Source: a bacterium (GTDB lineage Bacteria; Bacillota; Clostridia; Lachnospirales; Lachnospiraceae). From it: DNA of 64,000 nt. Positions within the stretch are counted from its first letter, which is position 1. Each line of letters begins with the position of its first letter. The position numbers were made by a program, and so were the translations under genes. The stretch is from NCBI GenBank assembly GCA_023667365.1, contig JAMPAG010000001.1:233001-297000 (forward strand), given 5' to 3'. Under the pieces are notes generated by a model. The model saw only the letters and a program-made list of their open reading frames with translations, was not told the origin of the DNA and did no database searches. Shown in pieces: positions 53,299 through 60,731 of this stretch.

Positions 53299-54474
53299 AT
53301 GAAAGAACTTATTATAAACAGAGAAGAATCCGGTATCCGGCTCGATAAATTTCTGGAAAAGCTGCTTCCAAATGCAGGGCGGTCTTTTCTGTATAAAATG
53401 CTCCGCAAAAAAAACATTACCCTGAATGGGAAAAAAGCGGCGGGCAGCGAGCGGCTTCGTGAACAGGATCACATTTGTATCTTTTTTTCGGACGAGACCT
53501 ATGAACAGTTCCGGCAGGGCAGACAGCCGAAGATCGGTTCGGACGCCGCGTCAGAGAGAATCATTTCGCCGCGTCAGAATGCCGCGACAGAAAAACACAT
53601 TTCTGCAGGAGAGCGCAGCATGGCGGCAACAGCACGGTTTCCGGAAATTCCGGTCGTCTATGAAGACGGGGATATGCTGATCGCCGATAAGCCGGCGGGA
53701 CTTCTGACCCAGCGCGCCCAAAAAGACGATACCAGCCTAAACGACTGGCTGTGCGCCTATGTAAGCTGCCGGAGGAGCTGTGCGGCGCACGCAGACAGTG
53801 AAGACAGGGGCATCAAGGACGCATCCCCAGACAGGCTTACCTATACGCCGTCCGCCGTAAACCGGCTTGACCGTAATACAAGCGGTCTTGTGCTTTGTGC
53901 GAAAACCTATCCGGCGGCGCGCACTTTAAGCCGTCTGCTTCATGACAGAATGATCGGGAAGTATTATCTTGCGCTGGTAAAAGGGCAGCTTTCAACCCCT
54001 CAGACACTCAAAGGATTTCTGAGCAAGGATGCCGCACAGAACCATGTTGTGATCTCCGATGACGGCGAAGGGGAAGAGATTCATACCGCGTATGTGCCTC
54101 TTTTTTATCTTGACCGGCACGATATGACCTTGCTGAGAGTGCGCTTATTTACCGGAAAACCACATCAGATCCGCGCGCACCTGGCGGGTATTTCCCATCC
54201 GGTCTGCGGCGATCCCAAATACGGAGATACAGGCTTAAACAGGGAGCTTCGTACAAAGTACCAAATAAACAGGCAGCTTCTTCACGCATACGCTGTCTGC
54301 TTCCCTAAGCATACGGCGGGCGGACGGGAATGGACGATGACCGCCGCAGGCAAAATAATCACCGCACCGCCGCCGCAGGACTTTATGAGACTGCTGCATC
54401 CCTACCACATAGGAGAAACATTATGGCAACGTGGAATTCAAGAGGACTTCGAGGTTCCACCCTTGAGGATATGA
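53299..54474 (+). CDS. RluA-family pseudouridine synthase
   Basis: The 391-residue product has an S4 domain (IRLDKFLEKLLPNAGRSFL), a variable insert (about residues 75-110) and the RluA catalytic site AVNRLDRNTSGLVLCAK, followed by YLALVKGQL and RLFTGKPHQIRAHLAGISHP. It modifies 23S rRNA at a site not predictable here. Two extra segments make it longer than typical family members. It overlaps recU by 52 bases. Confidence 0.93.
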   Translation: MKELIINREESGIRLDKFLEKLLPNAGRSFLYKMLRKKNITLNGKKAAGSERLREQDHICIFFSDETYEQFRQGRQPKIGSDAASERIISPRQNAATEKHISAGERSMAATARFPEIPVVYEDGDMLIADKPAGLLTQRAQKDDTSLNDWLCAYVSCRRSCAAHADSEDRGIKDASPDRLTYTPSAVNRLDRNTSGLVLCAKTYPAARTLSRLLHDRMIGKYYLALVKGQLSTPQTLKGFLSKDAAQNHVVISDDGEGEEIHTAYVPLFYLDRHDMTLLRVRLFTGKPHQIRAHLAGISHPVCGDPKYGDTGLNRELRTKYQINRQLLHAYAVCFPKHTAGGREWTMTAAGKIITAPPPQDFMRLLHPYHIGETLWQRGIQEDFEVPPLRI

Positions 54475-54956
54475 TCAACCGCACAAATGAAAAATATTTA
54501 GAACACCATTTGGCGCTCATTCAAAAGATACCGACGCCGATCACACCGATGCAGATCGACCATGCGCATCATCAGATCACGCTCGCCTATTTTGATCAAA
54601 AAAGCACGGTCGATTATATCGGCGCCGTGCAGGGCGTTCCGGTCTGCTTTGACGCCAAGGAATGCGCCGTCGATACGTTTGCACTGCAAAACATCCATGA
54701 GCATCAGGTCGTTTTTATGCAGGAATTTGAGCGGCAGGGCGGTATTGCTTTTTTTATCATCTATTACTCTGCAAAGGATCTGTTCTATTATCTGCCGCTT
54801 GCAAAGCTTTTGGTTTTTTGGGAGCGCGCAAAGTCGGGCGGACGCAAAAGCTTTCGGTTTGACGAACTGGATCTGTCGTATGTCCTGCCAAAAAAGCACG
54901 GTGTTTTAGTGCCGTATCTGGACATGCTGCAAAAGGATTTGGAAGAACGGGGTTGA
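54423..54956 (+). CDS. recU: Holliday junction resolvase RecU
   Basis: RecU cuts Holliday junctions in Gram-positive bacteria. The 177-residue product has NSRGLRGSTLEDMINRTNE at its start, the nuclease core GVPVCFDAKECAVDTFALQN with the acidic and lysine residues, and QEFERQGGIAFFI. The ATG at 54423 follows AGGAGAAACATT, inside the end of the pseudouridine synthase gene. RuvAB, with which RecU cooperates, are at the other end of this window. Confidence 0.92.
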   Translation: MATWNSRGLRGSTLEDMINRTNEKYLEHHLALIQKIPTPITPMQIDHAHHQITLAYFDQKSTVDYIGAVQGVPVCFDAKECAVDTFALQNIHEHQVVFMQEFERQGGIAFFIIYYSAKDLFYYLPLAKLLVFWERAKSGGRKSFRFDELDLSYVLPKKHGVLVPYLDMLQKDLEERG

Positions 54957-54981
54957 CATCCGCATCCGTTTTCGCTATACT
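54953..54981 (+). promoter_or_regulatory. promoter of the histidine operon
   Basis: TTGACA (54953-54958, overlapping the recU stop) and TATACT (54976-54981) are 17 bases apart. Confidence 0.75.
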
Positions 54982-54982
54982 G

Positions 54983-55131
54983 TCAATAGTTTATCTTACT
55001 ATTGCGGTAGCGAGGTAGCGCTTTAATTCGATAAAGTGCCATGAGGTTGCTGTTGCGCTATGGATTTGCGATCATACCATAGGGTGCCGAGAGGATCAGC
55101 GAACACAGATCACCGAAAAGAGAGGACGGAC
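54983..55131 (+). promoter_or_regulatory. structured leader of the histidine operon
   Basis: About 150 bases of leader hold several short hairpins: AATAGT/ACTATT (54985-55003), CTTTA/TAAAG (55021-55036) and CTATGG/CCATAG (55058-55082). I find neither a T-box sequence nor a His-rich leader peptide with a terminator, so the control mode is unclear. Confidence 0.45.
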
Positions 55132-56313
55132 ATGAATCAACAATTATTACATACCCCCGTGGGCGTCAGGGATATTTACGGTTCGGAATTTGATGCAAAG
55201 AAGCATTGTGAGCAGGAAATTCAGGAGACCATGCATCATTACGGATTTCAGGATATTCAGACGCCGACGTTTGAGTTTTTTGACGTTTTCGGGAAAGAGA
55301 TCGGCACCACGCCGTCAAACGAATTGTATAAGTTTTTTGATAAGGAGGGAAATACGCTTGTACTGCGGCCTGATTTTACGCCGTCCATCGCGCGCTGCGC
55401 CGCAAAGTATTATATGGATACGGACAGACCGGTGCGGTTCTGTTATCATGGCAATACGTTCACGAACACCTCGGATCTGCGCGGCAGATTAAAAGAAGTC
55501 ACGCAGATGGGAGCGGAGCTGATCGGCGATAACAGCATTGCCGCAGACGCCGAAATGATCGCGCTCTGCGTCCATTCCTTACTCCATGCGGGATTGACGG
55601 AATTTCAGCTCAGCATCGGCGAAGCGGGCTATACAAAAGGACTGTGCGCCGAGGCGGGCATGGATGAGGAGATGGAGGCGAAGTGGCGGGAGCTGATCGC
55701 CAACAAGAATTTTTTTGGCGCGCAGGAACTGATCGCACATGGAAAGCAGGGCAGACCGTGCCGGGAGGCGCTGGAACACCTCGGCGACCTTGCGGGCGGC
55801 GCGGACGTGCTGAGGGCGGCGCGCGGATATGCGTGCAATGAAGCTTCCATGCGGGCAGTCGATCGTCTGGAGGCGGTATACCGCGTACTCTGCCTGTACG
55901 GCGTGGAAAAGTATATTTCGTTTGACCTTGGTATGGTAAGCAGGTATCATTATTACACAGGCATTATTTTTAAGGCGTACACCTACGGCGTCGGAGACGC
56001 AGTCGTAAAGGGCGGGCGCTACGACAGACTGTTGGAGCGGTTCGGCAAACCGGCTCCTGCGATCGGCTTTATGATCGTGATCGACGACCTCATGACGGCC
56101 CAAAAGGCATCCGGCAAAAGCGCTGCGGCAAAAGCGCCCGTTAAAATGCTCTTATACCGTGAGACAGAGCTTGCGGAGGCGATCGCCTATGTGAATGAGC
56201 GGCGCGCGGCGGGAGAGCGGCTGGGAATGATGCCGGTGGCGGACGACGCAGACGCGCTGAAGGCGGAAGCGTTTGTCAAAGCGCAGCACATGATCCCGGT
56301 GACGTTCGCTTAG
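55132..56313 (+). CDS. hisZ: ATP phosphoribosyltransferase regulatory subunit HisZ
   Basis: HisZ resembles histidyl-tRNA synthetase but serves as the regulatory partner of short-form HisG. The 393-residue product has TPVGVRDIYGSEFDAKKHCE, RPDFTPSIARCAAKY, and QMGAELIG, and a long C-terminal domain. The start at 55132 follows GAGAGGA; an in-frame extension to 55060 falls in the leader. Its presence agrees with the short HisG encoded next. Confidence 0.92.
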   Translation: MNQQLLHTPVGVRDIYGSEFDAKKHCEQEIQETMHHYGFQDIQTPTFEFFDVFGKEIGTTPSNELYKFFDKEGNTLVLRPDFTPSIARCAAKYYMDTDRPVRFCYHGNTFTNTSDLRGRLKEVTQMGAELIGDNSIAADAEMIALCVHSLLHAGLTEFQLSIGEAGYTKGLCAEAGMDEEMEAKWRELIANKNFFGAQELIAHGKQGRPCREALEHLGDLAGGADVLRAARGYACNEASMRAVDRLEAVYRVLCLYGVEKYISFDLGMVSRYHYYTGIIFKAYTYGVGDAVVKGGRYDRLLERFGKPAPAIGFMIVIDDLMTAQKASGKSAAAKAPVKMLLYRETELAEAIAYVNERRAAGERLGMMPVADDADALKAEAFVKAQHMIPVTFA

Positions 56314-56345
56314 ATAACCAATATAAGAAAGGTATCCGTATCAAC

Positions 56346-56993
56346 ATGCAGACAGAACAACGTTACTTAACTTTTGCGCTCGGCAAGGGCAGACTTGCCA
56401 ATCAGACATTGGAGCTGTTTGAGCGCATCGGCATTACCTGTGAGGAGATCAAGGACAAGCATACGCGAAAACTGATCTTTACGAATGAAGAACTGCGCCT
56501 TCGTTTTTTCCTTGCCAAAGGTCCCGATGTGCCGACATATGTGGAATACGGCGCCGCGGACATCGGCGTTGTCGGCGCGGATACGATTCTGGAGGAGCAG
56601 CGGCGCGTATTTGAGGTGCTTGATTTGGGCTTCGGCAGATGCCGCATGTGCGTATGCGGACCCGCCTCGGCAAAAGAGCTGCTGCAGCATCATGAAATGA
56701 TCCGCGTGGCAAGCAAGTATCCAGTCATCGCGCGAAATTATTTTTATAATCAAAAGCACCAGACCGTAGACATCATCAAGTTAAACGGCTCTGTGGAATT
56801 AGGACCGATCGTCGGACTCTCCGATGTGATCGTCGATATTGTGGAGACCGGTTCCACGTTAAAAGAGAACGGCTTAGAAGTCCTAGAAGAAATCTGCCCG
56901 CTGTCTGCGCGTATGATCGTCAATCAGGTCAGTATGCAGATGGAATCGGAGCGCATCAAAAAACTGATCTACCGGCTTCGGGAAGCCATATAG
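56346..56993 (+). CDS. hisG: ATP phosphoribosyltransferase HisG, short form
   Basis: HisG starts histidine synthesis by joining ATP and PRPP. The 215-residue product is the short form that needs HisZ. It has LTFALGKGRLANQTLEL, VEYGAADIGVVGADTI, and the PRPP segment IVDIVETGSTLKENGLE. The start codon has AAAGG about 17 bases upstream, a weak site. Confidence 0.95.
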   Translation: MQTEQRYLTFALGKGRLANQTLELFERIGITCEEIKDKHTRKLIFTNEELRLRFFLAKGPDVPTYVEYGAADIGVVGADTILEEQRRVFEVLDLGFGRCRMCVCGPASAKELLQHHEMIRVASKYPVIARNYFYNQKHQTVDIIKLNGSVELGPIVGLSDVIVDIVETGSTLKENGLEVLEEICPLSARMIVNQVSMQMESERIKKLIYRLREAI

Positions 56994-57005
56994 AGGGAGG
57001 ACATT

Positions 57006-58304
57006 ATGAAAATCATTACCCTGGCACAGGATACCAGACAGAATCTGCTTGATACACTCTTAAAGAGAAGCCCGAATAACTACGGCGCTTATGAAAATAC
57101 CGTCGCGGATATTGTAAACGACGTCCGCACGCGCGGCGACGAAGCGCTGTTTGACTATACGGAACGCTTTGATCATTGTCTTTTAACAAAAGAGAATGTG
57201 AGAGTGACAAAAGCCGAGATCGAGGAGGCGTACGCGCAGGTTGACGACGAATTTATCCGTGTCTTAAAGGCGAGTGCCGCTAACATCCGCGCCTATCACG
57301 AAAAGCAGCTCCGCACAAGCTGGTTTGACGCAAAGCCGGACGGCACGATCTTAGGCCAGCGGATCTTACCGCTCGCGACGGCAGGCATCTATGTGCCGGG
57401 CGGGAAGGCCGCCTATCCGTCGAGCCTGCTTATGAACGCGGTTACCGCGCGCGTCGCGGGCGTACCGCGCATTCTGATCTGTACGCCGCCCGACAAAGAC
57501 GGCAAAGTGGTTCCGGCAACCCTTGTCGCGGCTGACATCTGCGGCATCGGCGAAATCTATAAATGCGGGGGCGCGCAGGCGGTCGCCGCCATGGCATTCG
57601 GGACGGAGTCGGTTCCGAAGGTGGAAAAGATCACCGGACCGGGCAATATCTTCGTCGCGCTTGCCAAAAAGGCAGTATTCGGTTATGTCAGCATTGATTC
57701 GATCGCGGGGCCGAGCGAGATTCTTGTTCTGGCGGACGAGAGCGCTAACCCGCGCTATGTGGCGGCGGATTTACTTTCCCAGGCGGAGCATGACGAGCTG
57801 GCGTCCGCGATCCTGATTACGACGTCCCGTTCGCTTGCAGAGGCGGTTTCCGTCGAAATGGATGCGCTTATGGACAAGCTTTCCAGAAAAGAGATCATTC
57901 AGAAGTCCCTTGCCAATTACGGCTTCATTCTGGTCGCAGAAAACATGACTGACGCGATCGACGCCGCAAACGAGATCGCATCCGAACATTTAGAGATCCT
58001 GACGCGCGATCCCTTCGACGTGATGACGCGCATCCGCAACGCGGGCGCGATCTTCCTTGGGGAATACAGCTCCGAGCCGCTCGGCGATTACTATGCGGGA
58101 CCGAATCACATTCTGCCGACAAACGGGACGGCAAAATTCTTCTCGCCGCTCAATGTCGATGATTTTTTGAAAAAAACAAGCATCATTTCGTACTCGCAGG
58201 AAGCGCTTGCACGCGCACATAAAGATATTGAGCTGTTTGCCGAAAAAGAAGGGCTGACGGCGCATGCCAATTCCATCCGGGTCCGTTTCTCAGACGAAAA
58301 ATAA
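57006..58304 (+). CDS. hisD: histidinol dehydrogenase HisD
   Basis: HisD carries out the last two oxidations to histidine with zinc and NAD. The 432-residue product has IYVPGGKAAYPSSLLM, ITGPGNIFVALAKK, IAGPSEILVLAD, LLSQAEHDELASAIL and the metal-binding GPNHILPTNGTAKF. The ATG follows GAGGGAGGACATT. The gene starts 12 bases after hisG and is 17 bases before hisB. Confidence 0.96.
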   Translation: MKIITLAQDTRQNLLDTLLKRSPNNYGAYENTVADIVNDVRTRGDEALFDYTERFDHCLLTKENVRVTKAEIEEAYAQVDDEFIRVLKASAANIRAYHEKQLRTSWFDAKPDGTILGQRILPLATAGIYVPGGKAAYPSSLLMNAVTARVAGVPRILICTPPDKDGKVVPATLVAADICGIGEIYKCGGAQAVAAMAFGTESVPKVEKITGPGNIFVALAKKAVFGYVSIDSIAGPSEILVLADESANPRYVAADLLSQAEHDELASAILITTSRSLAEAVSVEMDALMDKLSRKEIIQKSLANYGFILVAENMTDAIDAANEIASEHLEILTRDPFDVMTRIRNAGAIFLGEYSSEPLGDYYAGPNHILPTNGTAKFFSPLNVDDFLKKTSIISYSQEALARAHKDIELFAEKEGLTAHANSIRVRFSDEK

Positions 58305-58321
58305 CAATAGGAGAGGTGTCT

Positions 58322-58918
58322 ATGGAAAAAAACAGGATAGCGGAAATCACCCGCGACACAAAGGAAACACAGATCAGCTTGAAGCTGCAATTGGACGGCA
58401 ACGGCACATGCAGCACGGATACGGGCATCGGCTTTTTTGATCATATGCTGGAGGGCTTTGCGCGGCATGGTTTTTTTGACTTAGACGTAAAGGTTTCGGG
58501 CGATCTCAATGTGGACGGCCACCATACCGTGGAGGATGTCGGCATCGTGCTCGGCACGGCAGTCCGGGAAGCGCTCGGCGATAAGGCGGGCATCCGGCGT
58601 TACGGCTCCGCACTGATCCCGATGGACGAGACGCTCGCGCAGTGCGCAATCGATCTTTGCGGGCGGCCTTACTTTGTCTTTGATGCGTCGTTTCCGCAGG
58701 AGCGGTGCGGTTCGTTTGAAACCTGCCTCGTGCGTGAATTTTTCTATGCAGTATCGTACAGCGCAGGCATGAATCTTCACATGAAAATTTTGTCCGGCGT
58801 CAATGCGCACCATATGGTGGAAGCGCTTTTTAAGGCGTTTTCCAAGTCGCTCGACGAGGCGACGGGGATCGATCCGCGCATCAAGGATGTGTTGAGCACG
58901 AAAGGAACTCTGGTATGA
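58322..58918 (+). CDS. hisB: imidazoleglycerol-phosphate dehydratase HisB
   Basis: HisB dehydrates imidazoleglycerol phosphate. The 198-residue product is the single-function type with RDTKETQISLKLQLDG, FFDHMLEGFARHG, GDLNVDGHHTVEDVGIVLG and SGVNAHHMVEALFKAF, where the histidines bind metal. The ATG at 58322 follows GGAGAGGTGTCT. The stop overlaps the start of the next gene (ATGA). Confidence 0.96.
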   Translation: MEKNRIAEITRDTKETQISLKLQLDGNGTCSTDTGIGFFDHMLEGFARHGFFDLDVKVSGDLNVDGHHTVEDVGIVLGTAVREALGDKAGIRRYGSALIPMDETLAQCAIDLCGRPYFVFDASFPQERCGSFETCLVREFFYAVSYSAGMNLHMKILSGVNAHHMVEALFKAFSKSLDEATGIDPRIKDVLSTKGTLV

Positions 58919-60195
58919 AGAAATTATTGATTCCCTGCATGTACCTGAAAAAAGGAATGGCGCTCAAAAGCATGACGGATCAGACGGTCATTTCCATGAA
59001 TCCGGCCGAGCTTGCCAAAACATACAGTCAGAATAACGCGGATGAAATTCTTGTTTTTGATCTTTCCGAAGGCGATGCGGAGCACGAAGAAGCGATCGAC
59101 GTGATCAAACGCATCTGCAAAGAGAGCGAAGTACCGGTGATCGGCGCCGGTCATATCGCGCGCATGGAGGACGTGAAAAAGCTGTTATATGCGGGTTGTG
59201 CGCGGGCATGCTTAGATTACGAAAGGCAGTCCAATATCGACCTGACAAAAGAGGTGTCGGAAAAGTTCGGAAAAGACAAGATTCTTGCCTCCTTTCGCAG
59301 ACCCTCTGTCATTACCGCGAACCAGCAGCTTCTCGATACTTATGTATCCGCGGCGCTGCTGACAGACCCGACGGCGCTCATCGCCAGCATCACAGAGATC
59401 AACATGCCCTTTATCGCAAGCCTGCCCGACATTTCGCTCGATAAGGCATTGGAGTATTTGGGCGTACATTCTGTCTGCGGTATCAGCGGTGATTTTGTGA
59501 CGCAGAATAGTATGAATCTCAGCGCACTTAAGCATCTTTGTTTTGAAAATGGGATTGAGGTCAACACTTATGAGGACTGTACGCCCTGGGAGTGTTTTAA
59601 GAAAAACAGCGACGGTATGCTCCCGGTCATCACACAGGACTATCAGACGGGTGAAGTGCTCATGATGGCATATATGACAAAAGAAGCCTACGAGGCGACG
59701 CTTCAGACCGGAAAAATGACCTATTACAGCCGCAGCCGCAGGGAACTTTGGATCAAGGGAGAGACGAGCGGGCATTACCAATATGTAAAATCCCTGACCG
59801 CGGACTGCGATATGGATACGCTGCTTGCCAAGGTTTCGCAGGTCGGCGCGGCGTGCCATACCGGAAACCGCACCTGCTTTTTTAACGAGATCATGAAAAA
59901 GGAATATGATGATGAGAATCCGCTCACGATTTTTAATTCCGTTTTTGACGTGATCTTAGACCGCAAGGTGCATCCGAAGGAAGGCTCATACACGAATTAT
60001 CTGTTTGATAAGGGGATTGATAAGATCCTAAAGAAGGTCGGCGAGGAGGCGACGGAGATCGTGATCGCCGCCAAGAACCCGAATCCCGAAGAGATCAAAT
60101 ATGAAATTTCCGATCTGCTTTATCATCTGATGGTCCTCATGGCGGAAAAAGACGTCACATGGGAGGAGATCACAAGAGAGCTTGCGAATCGCTAA
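58915..60195 (+). CDS. hisI: HisIE enzyme fused to a degenerate HisA/HisF-like domain
   Basis: The 426-residue product joins an N-terminal (beta/alpha) barrel-like part (residues 1 to about 215), a HisI cyclohydrolase (about 220-330; zinc motif DCDMDTLLAKVSQVGAACHT) and a HisE pyrophosphohydrolase (about 335-426; VGEEATEIVIAAKN). HisIE catalyses steps 2 and 3 of histidine synthesis. In the barrel part the first catalytic Asp of HisA/HisF (IPCLDVKDG type) is Tyr (IPCMYLKKG), and the second position is Phe (ILASFRRPS). So this domain is probably non-catalytic. hisA, hisF, hisH and hisC are not in this operon. Confidence 0.92.
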   Translation: MKKLLIPCMYLKKGMALKSMTDQTVISMNPAELAKTYSQNNADEILVFDLSEGDAEHEEAIDVIKRICKESEVPVIGAGHIARMEDVKKLLYAGCARACLDYERQSNIDLTKEVSEKFGKDKILASFRRPSVITANQQLLDTYVSAALLTDPTALIASITEINMPFIASLPDISLDKALEYLGVHSVCGISGDFVTQNSMNLSALKHLCFENGIEVNTYEDCTPWECFKKNSDGMLPVITQDYQTGEVLMMAYMTKEAYEATLQTGKMTYYSRSRRELWIKGETSGHYQYVKSLTADCDMDTLLAKVSQVGAACHTGNRTCFFNEIMKKEYDDENPLTIFNSVFDVILDRKVHPKEGSYTNYLFDKGIDKILKKVGEEATEIVIAAKNPNPEEIKYEISDLLYHLMVLMAEKDVTWEEITRELANR

Positions 60196-60282
60196 AAAAA
60201 AGAGTTTCGTTTGCGCGAAACTCTTTCAAAGAAATCCGCCTTCAGCGGATTCTTCCGGGCTGCGGAAATTCCTATAAGTAAA
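60196..60282 (+). repeat. hairpin-module spacer H
   Basis: AAAGAGTTTCG-tttg-CGCGAAACTCTTT (60198-60226), AAAGAAATCCGC-cttca-GCGGATTCTT (60228-60254) and the 20-base element GCTGCGGAAATTCCTATAAG (60259-60278). It likely ends the his operon. Confidence 0.8.
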
Positions 60283-60358
60283 TAAGACTTCCGGCGCATG
60301 TTTCCGGCGGCGGGTTCATATAGTAGAACAAAAGCCGGCGAATGCCGGAGGCATGGGT

Positions 60359-60643
60359 ATGGAGCTCTCGATTGACGAAAAAATGCGTCTTGTCAGGGAA
60401 ATGCGGGAAAAACTGGCAAGAGAAGAAGCGGAAAACGGTCAAGGCAGTTTTCAATGGGCGTATAAAAGCAGCGTATCCGAGGACGACCGCACAGCACGCA
60501 GCACCTTTGGGATACGGATGCTGTTGGCGCTCTGTCTCTTTGGCGGTTTTCTTTATATGCAGAAACAGGACATGACAATCGCAGATAAAGACGCGCAGGA
60601 TATTGTCACGCTGATCAGCGAGGACAGCCTGCCGTCCAAGTAA
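60359..60643 (+). CDS. small single-span membrane protein
   Basis: The 94-residue product begins MELSIDEKMRLVREMREKLA, a charged helix, then has one membrane segment (about residues 50-68, FGIRMLLALCLFGGFLYMQK) and a short tail. The ATG at 60359 is preferred over 60353 because GGAGG lies seven bases upstream. No family is recognised. Confidence 0.65.
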   Translation: MELSIDEKMRLVREMREKLAREEAENGQGSFQWAYKSSVSEDDRTARSTFGIRMLLALCLFGGFLYMQKQDMTIADKDAQDIVTLISEDSLPSK

Positions 60644-60731
60644 GCCCCAACAGCAGGACGAAACGACCGTACGAAGAACCAAAAACAGCACAAAGACAGA
60701 ACACCCACAACAGAGTACAGGAGAAAATGAT

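Noticed and set aside
54983-55131. T-box riboswitch before the his operon
   Set aside because: No TGGNACCGCG-like T-box sequence and no terminator/antiterminator pair are present.
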